This document shows positions 37,524 to 50,456 of a stretch of DNA of 64,000 nucleotides, in pieces. The notes under the pieces were generated by a model. That model was not told the DNA's origin. It did no database searches and saw nothing but the letters and a program-made list of their open reading frames with translations. Source of the stretch: Lepiota brunneoincarnata. Lineage: Eukaryota > Basidiomycota > Agaricomycetes > Agaricales > Agaricaceae. Location: contig JAEBUN010000002.1 in NCBI GenBank assembly GCA_023014365.1, positions 2,108,001 to 2,172,000 of the forward strand. The letters are read 5' to 3'. The translations under genes were made by a program, and so were the position numbers. Every line of letters begins with the position of its first letter. The stretch's first letter is position 1.

Positions 37524-39946
37524 GACCGGAACAATTCTCTCAGCCAGTCCGTTCATCAAGTCTGCTAGCCGCGTCGCTGCATGGTTTGCCAACGTAACGT
37601 TCTTCACTGTGACTGCCTCCGTAAGCGCAGGCGGTGTCGGTGCACCCAAGAGTTAACAAACCTGAGCTACCAAAGAATCTGGGGCTCACCAAGCCACTTG
37701 CCAGTGCGACACCCGAATGCTCAAACTATTCCCCGTCCTTGATCCCATTCCCCGTTATGAATCCACGCTCGGAGGTAATCAGCCGCTCGTTCGCCCTCCC
37801 AAGTCTCCTGGCAGCCCCGATGAACCCACTCCAGATGGCGAGCCAACCACAACTCTTTCAGACGGCCAACTTGGTCATCAGCTGTTTCATATGCACAACC
37901 CAAATACGTTCCCACGAGTCCCCATCAAATACCTTTGCATTGCAAAGTTCCATGGTGTGGCTGTGACTCCAGCCGGCCTAATCCAATCTGCGGCCCGACG
38001 GTAAAAGCATTTGGAGGATGTGTAATCGATCCCCCATTTCCACCTGTCCCAACAGTCGGGACGGTGGGACATTGTCGAAACACGGTGAGACGGTGGATAG
38101 AGTGTCACCACGCTGCAAGCAAATTCAGATTAATGGTGGTGAAAGTATTGGCTGATTTATCGGTCGAGATAGTTGTCCAATTCCGGAACATACTAAGCTG
38201 AATTCAGTGGCGAATCCGCCAATCTCAAGCCCACAAGTCCAAGATGTTTGGCAACAGCAACCTGAATGTCAATATCGATATCGAATTTCGGCAAACGTCC
38301 ATTACCATATACATGTCGGTAGAAGCCAGGACCTCTGTAAATTTCCAGCCAACGCCGACTATTGCGGATGGAGTGATGTGGTAAACTGCATCTGTCGGCG
38401 TGAAGCCAAAGCCTTGGTCAGTGTTTGCGACCTTGCCACGAGGTCACTGGTGAGAACGCGTAGTAAGTCAATCGCATGCACCGAGCTGCCAAAGGAAGAC
38501 GGTGTAATCACTGCCGCTTCCCAATGGCATGACGCATACCTTACGTTCTGCTTCAGCTTGCTGCTAAGCTTTCAAAAACTCCCGGTCAGCCGTGAAATTT
38601 ATATTAGGCTAAGCTCGCGAGAGAAGGTGAACCGCCAACATTCCAACGAAAACCAGAAGCAGACATCGACGCTGAGCCATGCCGCGGCATTTTCTGAGAT
38701 CCAATCGGCAAAGTCTTCCCCCGTTCAATGCTGTCAACAAGTCCGTGCTATCGAGCGTATGTGTTATTTTGTTTCCCATTGAGAAACAAGTTGTTTGACA
38801 AATCTCCTCAGCGTCCAGCCGGCAATGACAACCGGCACAAAATGATCAATATGATGCACGTGAGTATGAATAGAACTTTGCTCACTCACTCGAAGTGGTG
38901 TCCAGTCTACTCTAATTGGAGATCCTAAACCATTGACGATATCATGCAAGGATACGGCACCGCTGACACACCTTTTTCCGATTCGCCTAACCGCCCAATG
39001 TCTTGTGACCATTTTCGTCTTCGACATAGATGTCATCCAAAAGTTGTGTTGCTCCAAGAGACTGGGAAACTTGGAATGTTCGGAATATCGGTTGCCGAAA
39101 CTCGTTCAGCAGCATCGCATGATGGGAATCCGGGAATTGTAGGATCACCAATGTATGAAGACATCTATTGAACTGAGCCCCGCTGCACAGATGCTGGGCG
39201 AGATGCGGTGCATATCCGTTGGCCACGCTACGAAGCTGTCTTCACGAGGATCGGAATATATAAACACACCAGCGGCACTGAGTTCTTCAGCGGCAATCAG
39301 ATAATGGAAACGATGAAGAGCATTGTGTTATCCTCAAATCACGGACTATACCACCGTAGCGGACGATAACATTCTTACCTGTAAAGTTGATTCCTGCCGC
39401 AACAAGCTCTGCACAGTCCTGTTGCGAGGATATCGGATCTCTGGATAGCATTTGATCCCGACAGACAGACCTGCCTCCTGGCTCCTATAGTTCGCATAAA
39501 TGAGTTCACCCGTGACGCCGCCCTCCCCAGCTAAGTTCATGGAAAGCTGGGAGGGCGTCACGACATTTGTGAGCATTGCTATCTGTAGGATCGCCACCCT
39601 CGGCAGGACCAGCCCCCCCGTTCAACTCTTCCATTCTTGATAATTGACAGACTATGGTCGGGGGTGTATTGAGGACAGGGATAGTAAATCTAAATCCAAA
39701 CCGTGGACCGCCCGCGTGCCTCGTCGTAAGCTTCAAAGTTGCAGGCTCCTCATGGGGCTGGCGGATCCGAAACATGTCTTGGGACAGTGCAAGGATCCCG
39801 TAAATCTGCCTCGGAACCTGTAGTGTGGAGATGCGTGGCATAAGTTGTGGAGGCTGCGAAGCGCTCTGAGCATTAGCTGTAGTCAGTTTGTGATGAACAC
39901 TCAGAAAGATTTCTTCTGCTAAGCTGGGGGACGGGTTGATAACCAC
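37524..39946 (-). pseudogene. Decayed M28 metallopeptidase gene (glutamate carboxypeptidase II / Vps70-like)
   Basis: Fragments in correct family order but in shifting frames. N-terminal region AEEIFLSV and PVLNTPPTIVCQ, then DALPAFHELSWGG, shift to VTGELIYANY, then the PA domain LVAAGINFTGKNVIVRYGG and AAEELSAAGVFIYSDPRED. Next SVQRGSVQ, an in-frame TAG at 39165-39167, SSYIGDPTIPGFPSCDAA, DIYVEDENGHKTLGG, VSGAVSLHDIVNGLG, then VVIAGW shifting to DAEE at about 38814. EDFADWISENAAAWLSVDV shifts to FRWNVGGSPSLASL at about 38655, followed by STDQGFGFTPTDAVYH, VAVAKHLGLVGLRLADS and a C-terminal PALTEAVTVKNVTLANHAAT to a stop near 37524. The zinc-ligand segment (normally HRDxW) between KTLGG and VSGAVSL is missing. 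Clearly non-functional. Confidence 0.85.
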
Positions 39947-40269
39947 TCCGCTTTATGAAGAGTAGCCGAGGATAATGGCCCGACGAACGGCCTCGGTGCC
40001 AACCGCTGCAGGCCGTGGCACGATCCGGGCTATTTCCCCGGAGCATGCCGATTCCCCGACCAGCGACCCGGTTCACGAGCCTATTCTCGGTCGAACCTAA
40101 TTTCACGTGGATCCACCCACCGCGCTGACACCGAAATACCCCTCCAACCCAAGCCTTCCCAAGCTTCACAAGCTACCAGCAATCTCCCGTGCTTCGTCAC
40201 CAGCCCAAGGTCTATTTTCCCTTCTGCTCGCTATATACAACGGCGCTATACCCAAATCTACCTGCTGCA
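39947..40269. other. Region upstream of pseudogene and ACBD gene
   Basis: About 320 bp. It presumably contains the promoter of the acyl-CoA-binding protein gene and eroded 5' sequence of the pseudogene. A CACGTG occurs near 40105. Confidence 0.35.
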
Positions 40270-41904
40270 ATGGCTTCCTATGAGCTCATTGACGCTCAGT
40301 TCGATCGCGCGGTGGAGATCGTCCAGAGCTTGCCCAAGATTGGCCCAATTCAAACAGATTATGAGGAAAAATTGCAGATGTACAGGTGGATCATTTGTAG
40401 TGTCCATAATTCTCATAGTTGCTGACTACAACTACTACTTCCCCAGTCTGTACAAGCAAGGTACTTGGCCGCTGGATCACATTGGAGCCACACCTTAGAC
40501 TTTTTCCACTAGCTACTGTTGGAAACGTCAAGTCCCCCCGCCCGGGTATATGGGATATGCTCGGAAGGGCAAAATGGTCCTTGATTGATTTTTCGAGTGC
40601 GTGAGACGTTATGCTAAGTTGAATTCAGGGATGCTTGGGCAAAACACAAGGACCTGGACCCGTATGAAGCGAAATGGCTATATGTGGAAGCATTGTTGAA
40701 GGTGACTTCGTTCCCTCGAACGCGCCTACTTATGCTCACCAGCTCAGGTTTTGAGGCGGTACTCCGATAAAACTATTGCCCAAAACATGGTTCAAGAACT
40801 AGAGTCTTATGGAGGGGACCCATCTAATCTCGTGCTTAGCCGTATGCACCCATACCTTGTATTGCCATTGCGCCCAACAGCTGACCACCAACTCCAGGAA
40901 CCTCAATCAAGGCTCCAGGTTCGGATACGAGCGGATCCACCGGCTCCCATGATCTCCCCTACCGTCATACGGAGCAACGAGCACACGACCACCCGTATAC
41001 CGGCAATCAAGGCGAGCCCGTAGAGGAACAAGAAGAGGAGGATGAAGATGAAGCAAAAGAACTTAAACTCCGTCCAGGTAGTCTGCACGGGCCTCCACAT
41101 CGACCACAGTCCTCCCACTCCGCACACCTCTATCGATCACCTATCACTGGCTCTTTGATCTCACCAACGCCTCTAGATTCCACATATGGCATACCAGCAA
41201 CCCAACCTCTTCCCGCTTTTGAAACACCCTCTGCCTTCCCTGCACCCCCAACTATATCCACCCCAGGCTCGGTGCATCACCCTCCGCAACACGACCCCCC
41301 ACGCCTTGAACAGGTGTCCCCTTTACGAAACGTCTATAATTCAGCTTATCGCGCACACTCCCAGTCTGTGCCTCTCCAACCTCATGGCCCTATCCGCCCG
41401 GCATCTCGGATGACACTCGAACATGCAATCGAGAATGTTCAAGCGCATCTAGCCGCGCTCACGGAACGCCTAGAAACACTCGAGGCGCGGTCGCTGCATC
41501 ATTCGTCTTCTAGCAGTGCTCGGGGCTCCTTTTACGGCGCTTTACACGCATATGATGGCAATGGGAGTGGTAGACCCCCAGCTCGGGGCTCACCCCGTCC
41601 AACATGGGATCTGGATGATCTTGGAATGTGGTCCTACGTTCTCAATCCCATCTCTCGTGTCATCGCGGTCCTGCACAAACTCGCGCAATTTTTCATACAC
41701 GACCAGAGCCGCTCGCCGACCAAGGTGATCATTAGAAGGCTGTGTTTGGATCTATCCTTCCTCGCGTGTGTGGTCGTGGTTATTGGCACTGTATGGAGGA
41801 AAAGTGGAGTGAGGAGGCATGAGGTGCGAACGGCATTGGCCGCCCTTTGGCGTGCAATTGTCGGTGGCAGGGTGCCGAGAGTTGTGCAGGATAGAGGTGT
41901 GTAG
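40270..41904 (+). CDS. Acyl-CoA-binding domain membrane protein (ACBD4/5-like)
   Basis: Exons 40270-40385, 40447-40460 (14 nt), 40513-40576, 40629-40701, 40748-40841, 40898-41904 give 455 aa. The N-terminal acyl-CoA-binding domain is complete: FDRAVEIVQSLPKIGPIQTD, SLYKQATVGNVKSPRPGIWD, KHKDLDPYEAKWLYVEALLK. The 14-nt exon encodes the YKQ ligand region, so its use is required. After a disordered linker come a coiled coil (NVQAHLAALTERLETLEARS) and a C-terminal membrane span (LSFLACVVVVIGTVW) with a basic tail. This domain order matches ACBD5-type peroxisome-ER tethers; tail-anchored peroxisomal location is inference. Two peroxin genes lie in the same window. Confidence 0.88.
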
Positions 41905-42079
41905 TTTCTGGGCTTGTGTCCTGAAATGTGCTATGTTGTGGTTGGTGCTTTGGTGACTCTCGTGTTGCACCTTGTAGCGCATAACTTGTTATTTTCATTG
42001 GCTTTCAGTACTATGGAAGGCAGGCTCAGGTCATACATAAGGACGTGTCATGATTAAACCCGGTATTTCATTCACGCAT

Positions 42080-43844
<1,765 letters not shown>

Positions 43845-44140
43845 GACGGTAGTTTGTTGGAAAGAATAGAAGGGGAAGGAATTGGAGCGCTTTCTTTATT
43901 GTGCACGGCATGACCCGTCTGTGAAACCTTTGGTGAACTGATTTTCCGGAAGTGGGGTACGTTACAGGAGTGAGAGTGTATAGAACGAAAATACTACAGT
44001 TCTAATTGGTAGGTGTTGTGCACGGTTCGCACAGTGCCAAGTCTCAAGCTGTAGCTGAGCGCTGATATGCTGATAAGATAGCAGATCTGCGGCTGTGACG
44101 TTATGATTATCACCCTTCGTTGTTGAAACGTTACCAGGGA

Positions 44141-44794
44141 ATGTCGTTTCAGAATCTGTACTACAAACGAGTGAGGGTTCAAGTTCTCTGGGAGTTTGAA
44201 GTTGACCAAGCGAGCTAAAGACAGCGGGCACAGCGAAGGCATGCTACGTCTGCTATCGGCCAACAACAACAGTGCTCGCGACCATCAACGCGACCGACTT
44301 TATCTACGCTTGTCCCGGACACCTAGCTGATTCCAATTTCGCAAGTCAGGTGAAAGACAACAATGGGAATGCTGCAAGGGTGCAGGTCGCGCCCGAGGAG
44401 ATAGCCAAGGTGAAGGAAGAGTGGGAAGAGAAACAGAGACGGAAGAAGGAGAAGGAGAAGGAGAAGGAGAAGGAGAAGGAAGCTGTCGCAAAGGCTGAGA
44501 AAGAGAAGAAGGGCGGTGAAAAGGAAAAGGAGAAGGACGGTGAAGAGAAGAAAGCCGAGGAGAGGTTGATTTCACCAAGCAGGACGCCTTCCACAGCAGC
44601 AACGCCATGCCCAACTCACGAGCGGTATATCCTGCATAGAGATTTTTTCGCCAGTAGGTGAAGTGTTGTGTTGAATATTCTTCCAAGCTGATGCACAGGC
44701 AGTGAGGCAAGCTGAACATAGAAAGCGCCGACAAGCAGCGCAGGCGAGTGAATTGGCGCCTCGACTACCAGGTGCACCTGGTGGGTCTGTATGA
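44141..44794 (+). CDS. VFA1: Vps4-associated protein Vfa1
   Basis: Endosomal regulator of the ESCRT disassembly ATPase Vps4. Exons 44141-44170, 44215-44653, 44703-44794 give 186 aa. The N-terminal signature appears only after splicing: KACYVCYRPTTTVLATINAT and DFIYACPGHLADSNFAS, with a CxxC and CPxH zinc-like pattern. The middle is a Lys/Glu repeat from a GAGAAG array. The last splice restores YILHRDFFAMRQAEHRKRRQ, the family's C-terminal block. Divergent from the formaldehyde dehydrogenase gene, 296 bp apart. Confidence 0.85.
44448..44480 (+). repeat. GAGAAG hexanucleotide array in VFA1
   Basis: About five or six copies of GAGAAG encoding a (Lys-Glu)n run inside exon 2 of VFA1. Confidence 0.8.
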
Positions 44795-44877
44795 TATGTT
44801 GTACATAATAGGTAGCGGAGTTCCAACCAATTGGAAATATTTTGCGCGTTGAGTCTTTTCCTTTCTTACGTCTCTCT

Positions 44878-47800
44878 ATGAACAAAAATCCTTTCGTGCC
44901 AATTCCTGGTTTTGCGCCCCAGCAGCCCCCGCTTCCTCCAGGTCCACCCCCGCCTCAGCCAGCTCAACCGGACTACAACTACTGGGCTGCGCCAGGCACC
45001 GCGCAGGCACATGTTCAAGGACCTGTTGGTTATAATCCCCAGTGGTCTGCGCCTCAGCCCCCTCCCAGGCCTCCGCCAGAGCACAGTGCGCTGTATGCAA
45101 ACTACGGGTACGGTGCACAATGGCAACGCCAGCAGCAGCAGCAACAACAACAACAGCAACAACAGCAACAGCAACAACAACAACAGCACCACCACCACCA
45201 CCAACAGCAGCAGCAGCACCAACAACACCAGCAACAATATCATCCTCCTCCCGTCCAGCAACCCCTACCTCCTCCTGCTCAACCTGGCTATAATCCATAC
45301 CAACCTGCAGCCGGGTATCCTCAACAATATATCCCGCAACCCATACCACCTCCCCAACCAATGGCCCAGCCTCCCTATATGCATGCGCCGCCACCTCAAC
45401 CCCAACAAACCTTCTTCGCGCCGCATATTCCGCATCAACCACAACCACAACAGCAACAACAGCAACAGCAGCGCCATGTCCACCATGCCCCACCTCAACA
45501 TCTACCACCAGCCAAAAGACAGCGCTTTGAAGGGCCCAATTCGAATCGGTATGGCCACAACCAGCAATCTTCGCAATCCTCTTCTGCCTCCACTCAGCAA
45601 ACCTCGGGATCATTCAGCAGTGCTGGCCCTGGCGGTAATCGGGGCGGGGCCCCCGCGAATATTCATGGATCGGGAAGCGGCGGGGGTGGTAGAGGCGGCG
45701 GCGGCAGAAGTGGTGGAACAGGCGGCGGAACACGTTTGAGTAGGGGAGGGTCGATGGGCGGTAACAGAGGGGGTCCTGCATCACGAAGCCGGGGTGGGGG
45801 TTTTTCAGGGGGTGGCGGAAACCGATCTGGGAACCAGTCTGGCGGATCGCTCCGCGCGCACAACTCCCAGCGCAATTTTGGCAGCAAAGACTTTCACAAT
45901 CGCAGAGGCGGCTCTTTTGCTTCTGGAGGTGGCAGCTATCAAGGCAGTTTCCGCAATCGCAATCAACATGCGAACAGGTCTGCACGACAAGACGGTGGTG
46001 CCCCTAATGCCAAAGATGGGACCACGCCCGCAAACCTCGGCAGCATCGGTAAGGAAAACCGACGGACACTCACAGATTTCAAGATAGTTGGGTTGGAGAT
46101 CCCTGACCTTGGTTGGACATGGGGCACTCTTCCTGACGCTTCTTCTACCAAGACCAAGGTGGAGGTGCGAGAAGAGCATGCCGAAAGTGTATCGCCTACT
46201 ACAACCAAAGAGGCGTCTAATGGCGTCCGAAAACTGGCGGACACTGCGTCTACGAATGCAGAATCGACGACACAGGTAGAATGTGTCAAGTCCAGTACGG
46301 CTGGCTCAATCGTTTCTGGTGCTGAAGATGCTAGAACTGCAGTCGACACCAAAGCTCAGGCTGCCTCTGAATCTCAACCCACTTCATCGGTTACCGGACT
46401 GCAATCAGATACGAGCCAAAACTCACCTCCTCCCTCGAGGATGCGAATTTATTTCCATACGCCTGTGACTCCTGATGACTCGCGTCCCATCCCTCATTCC
46501 TCTAATTACTATGGGGACGCTGCCTCCGATACCCGGAAGGGGAAGCGCAAGAAACTTGAGGATGATGATGGAGATATTGAGGAGGGCAGGGCACCGCCCC
46601 CGCCCCCTCAGATGGGAAGCGGATTCAATGACGATCGGTCCAGTGTGGCAGGTAGTGTTGCGCCTTCTGTGCCAGAGACCGTTAGCGAGGACTGGTTAAT
46701 GGCTGCTATCACGGAAGGTGATGAAGAGACTGAAGCCGAGGGTGAGCTTCAGCCTCATGACGAAGACGAGGATGAGGAGCAGATGGATGTGCATGACGAA
46801 CTTGCGAAAAATCATAGCTATGAGGATGGAGATATGGATGGAAAAGTTGATGGTAAGCCTTCTAGCTGGTGGATTGAATATCATGGGTGTGGATGATCCT
46901 CCTTGCAAGCCTGGTTTTTTGGCCAATGGGGTTGCCTCTGCCACACGAGACTGACATTTCTTTTTCTTTGTTATGGTCTTTCAAGGTCATCCTCATGATG
47001 GCGTTTCTGTCTCGGAGACGCGTGATGCGGCTGATGGGCCTGCTGCATGCGAGTCTACTGCTCGTCGTTCTATACCGGATCCAGCTACGCATTCAGGGGG
47101 GATTACTTCCAGTTCGCCTCCAGTACGCGAGGCTAATCGAACGGTCGAAAATGTCGCTGCCGCTATGTTTCGTGACACCACCCCCAGCGAATCAAAGTCA
47201 GATGGGGCGACTTCCACGCCTTCGGGTGGAGGTGGTATCACTACTGGAGGCACTCGTCAACAAGAGTCCTCATCATCATTGACGCCAGCTGTTACTTCTG
47301 CTACTCCTTTTTCTCTGTCTATGAATAACGCTGAGCCATCGTTGACTACAGCGGCAGCAGAATCTGCGTCCGTATCTGACACTGTATCGTCTTCTGATGC
47401 CGCGCAAGCTGACAATTCTAACAGCGTGGAGCAGAGTGGTGATACTGATTGCACTGGAATTCCCGATGTCCAGGCTCAGGCATTGTCTACGGGAGGCCAC
47501 AACGGGGATGATGGGGTAGAGTCGCAAAAAGAACCCAAGTCGCTTGAAGCCGTTTCTGCAGAGCACACGCTGTTAGATGTGACCGAGGGAGATGCACAGG
47601 AAAACACGGTGTTGGATATATCTATACGGAACGTGGATGGTCGTTATAATGGGACGGATGAAGCGACGCAGGCCGAACCTGAGCATGACCACGAGAGTCA
47701 TTTGGACACAGAGGCATCACAATATGAACATTTGCCCGAACCTCCTGCATCACCGGCTTCGAATACGCTGCTATCGACGTCGTCAAACTCGACGTACGAA

Positions 47801-48832
47801 GATGGTGGAGCGAAGGTGGATGTGAAGGCGAGGGTGCCGAGCGCGAATAGGATTTCGATTTCCTATGCTGGTGGAAATAGGAGACTGGTTATTGACGCGG
47901 AGGTCGTGCAGTCGATGAGGGTGTTCAGACACGTGGGGAAGATTGAGGTCATGATAGATGTGAACAAGCTGGGTGAGGATGAACTCAAGGGTATTCTCGT
48001 GAGTCTACTATCATTTTACCAGGTCCGCAGTTCTCTATGTTGACCATAGACAAGTTTGAGGGGCTCTGTGACGCAACCAGATCTTATACGCCCTTGCCTG
48101 CCTTGATTGAATCGTCTGCTGCTGATGTTACACTCCCGCCGTTTTCTAAGTTGGCGATGCCGGCGACGGTGGTGCTCCTTTTGTATCTAGATACGGAGAG
48201 GCCGCTCTCGGAGCCCAAGTGGGCGAAGACTGGTGATGTGCAGGAGTGGTTGAGGAGTATGTTTGGAAGGATGTTTTGGGTTGCTGGGGAAGCCGCCGAG
48301 GGGTGGGAGAAGAAAATACATGTCATTGACCCAGATCCAGTGAGTGTCTCAATACTGAAGCCCATCACTTAGTAATATCTGTCTTCAGCCTCCAACAATA
48401 TGGACAGTGCTAGACAGTTGGGCAACAAACTCGACTGCTGGCATCGTTTCTGAACGACAGAAGTTCCTTAAAACGCACATGACAGAAACCGATAACATCC
48501 TCGAAATCCTCCTACGCCTCGTCCGTGGAGAACGCGCGACGCCTTTCTCACAGTCGACGCCGACACTTTCGGGGCCAAGCGTAGTAGGTCCATTGTTGTC
48601 TGCACTAACGCCTGGATCGGCACATGCGAGTCAGCAGACGCATGTGTCGTTGGCTGTGCTGGCGCTGTTCAGGATGACGGTAGAGTATGCGCAGAGGGCG
48701 GTGGGGGAGAAGGGTGGGGTGGATGCAGAAGAAAGGATGGGAGAAATTATTAGGTGTCTACCGTCGCATTTGATTTACAAGAGCTTGGATGGGATTTTCA
48801 AGGAATGGAGAGTAGAGAAGAAGGGGCGATAG
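44878..48832 (+). CDS. Large polyglutamine/RGG-rich protein with conserved C-terminal domain, function unknown
   Basis: Exons 44878-46852, 46986-47998, 48055-48339, 48389-48832 give 1238 aa. N-terminus: Pro-rich, then a polyQ/His tract (about residues 85-120), a second Q/H/P stretch, then a Gly/Arg-rich domain with many RGG and GGR units (about residues 260-375), typical of RNA-binding disordered regions. A long Ser/Thr/Glu-rich middle follows. From about residue 960 the sequence looks folded: RISISYAGGNRRLVIDAEVV, IEVMIDVNKLGEDELKGIL, then MPATVVLLLYLDTERPLSEP and a helical end (LVRGERATP; SHLIYKSLDGIFKEW). No family recognised. Start is the ATG after a non-ATG open stretch. Confidence 0.75.
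45130..45238 (+). repeat. CAG/CAA polyglutamine tract interrupted by His codons
   Basis: Nearly continuous CAG/CAA/CAC/CAT codons inside exon 1 of the polyQ/RGG gene. A second, shorter CAA/CAG run lies at about 45437-45471. Likely length-polymorphic. Confidence 0.85.
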
Positions 48833-48964
48833 CCGTTTGGCCTGGTTTTCTCTTCTATTTTTCCTCATACGCCCTTTCTCTAGCATCTGTACTTGTCTGT
48901 CTTTCACGAAGTTTTTATGTTCTAAGCCAGCCAGATACGCGTCGCGTCCTCCCAGATATCATGT

Positions 48965-48996
48965 CACGTGCGGATATATCCGAGCACGACGCGTCA
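48965..48996 (+). promoter_or_regulatory. CACGTG / ACGCGTCA motif pair upstream of PRE5
   Basis: CACGTG at 48965-48970 and ACGCGTCA at 48989-48996 (with preceding G, GACGCGTCA), ending 52 bp before the PRE5 ATG. Same order and orientation as upstream of RPN11, with spacing 18 versus 14 bp. Confidence 0.4.
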
Positions 48997-49048
48997 GCCC
49001 CAGATCAGTAGCGGACGTCGATATATCTTTCTTTCCTTCACACATACC

Positions 49049-50173
49049 ATGGTGCAACCCTCGTTAATCTATAAGTTGACTTTATTAAGCTGACCAAACG
49101 CCAATGGTTAATCTAGTTCAGGAATACATACGACTCCGACAACACTGTGTTTTCACCACAAGGGCGACTACATCAGGTCGAATATGCGCTAGAGGCGGTC
49201 AAACAGGGATCTGCGGCTGTCGGGCTCAGGTCCAAGAAGCATGCGGTCTTGCTGGCTTTGAAGGTGCTCCTTGCCCTATTTTGCCGCATGACACTGAGAC
49301 TAACCGGGTGTACGATTCTTGATCTAGAGATCGACCGGAGAGCTGGCATCGTACCAACAAAAGATGTTTCGCATAGATGACCATGTCGGGATTGCTATTG
49401 CAGGGCTTACGTCCGATGCTCGTGTACTGAGGTGCGTTATTGTAAATATGATAGAGGGAGGCTGATTGCGATGTTGTGCAGTAACTTTATGCGTCAGCAA
49501 GCCATGTCGGAGAAGATGCTTTATAACCGAGCGGTGCCTGTGAATCGGCTTGTCAGCGCCATTGCTGATAGTACGCCATTCTTCCATTCGTTCTTAGCTC
49601 TCGGTTCTAACGCCTCCGGTTTGGTATTACGTAGAGGCACAAGTGAATACGCAAGAATATGGTCGTCGTCCGTACGGTGTTGGGTTCCTCGTCATCGGGC
49701 AGGATGATTCAGGCCCGCATCTGTACGAGTTTTCGCCTTCGGGAAACTCATATGAGTACTTTGCGATGTCGATCGGCGCGAGAAGTCAGAGCGCCAAGAC
49801 GTACCTCGAAAAACACTATGAAGACTTTGCGGACGGTAAATTTTTTTCCCTCGATGGATATCCTCTCCAAGGGGGACTCTGACCTGTGTCGGGATTTATT
49901 GTAGCATCACTGGAAGAGCTTGTTCGACACGGTCTTCACGCTCTCCGAGAGACGTTGCAGCAGGACAAGGAGCTCAATGTGAACAATACTTCGATCGGAT
50001 TGATTGGACCAGCAAGTGAGTACGAGAAGAAGGAGGCAGGGGGGAAGTTTAGAATTCTGGAGAACGAGGCTGTGGAACCGTTTTTGAAAACCATGGTGGC
50101 AAAGGAGAGTGGTGCCAGTACGGGCGCCAGTGCGAGTAGGGCGGCCGGGGACAATGATGTGCAGATGTCCTAG
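49049..50173 (+). CDS. PRE5: 20S proteasome subunit alpha6 (Pre5/PSMA1)
   Basis: Alpha-ring subunit of the 20S core. Exons 49049-49051, 49117-49263, 49328-49431, 49482-49570, 49635-49835, 49905-50173 give 270 aa (human PSMA1 263). The first coding exon is only the ATG; after a 65-nt intron the protein continues [20 protein letters not shown], the proteasome alpha signature, with [19 protein letters not shown]. Other landmarks: [20 protein letters not shown] and [15 protein letters not shown]. No catalytic Thr, as expected for an alpha subunit. The Ser/Ala-rich C-terminus ends GDNDVQMS. Confidence 0.93.
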
Positions 50174-50456
50174 TGAAATGTTAAGAGGGGATCCAGTGTT
50201 ATCAGTGGTGGTAACTGCTTGTTGTGTATTAGTAGGCCGTAGAAAGCGTTTCTATAACCTTCTACATGCGTGCCACACAAAGTGTTGTGCAGTGTTGCCC
50301 GACCCTCGGGGTGTGATTAAGGATCAACGGCAATATTGTAACACTAGTCTGTGCACTTGTGATTTATGGTTTTGTTATAAATTAGTCTAAAATATTATCA
50401 CATGAGGAGGGGTGAATTACGGCCCATGGCACACCATGAGCTGCCATCATTGTCCA

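Noticed and set aside
38207..38782. 191-codon plus-strand frame as a gene
   Set aside because: It overlaps, on the opposite strand, sequence clearly derived from the M28 pseudogene and has no recognisable content.
45042..45613. Long Thr/Asn-rich, Leu-rich or Val/Ala-rich frames opposite or overlapping the polyQ region
   Set aside because: Frames created by the CAG/CAA repeat in other phases; the polyQ frame is part of a larger spliced gene.
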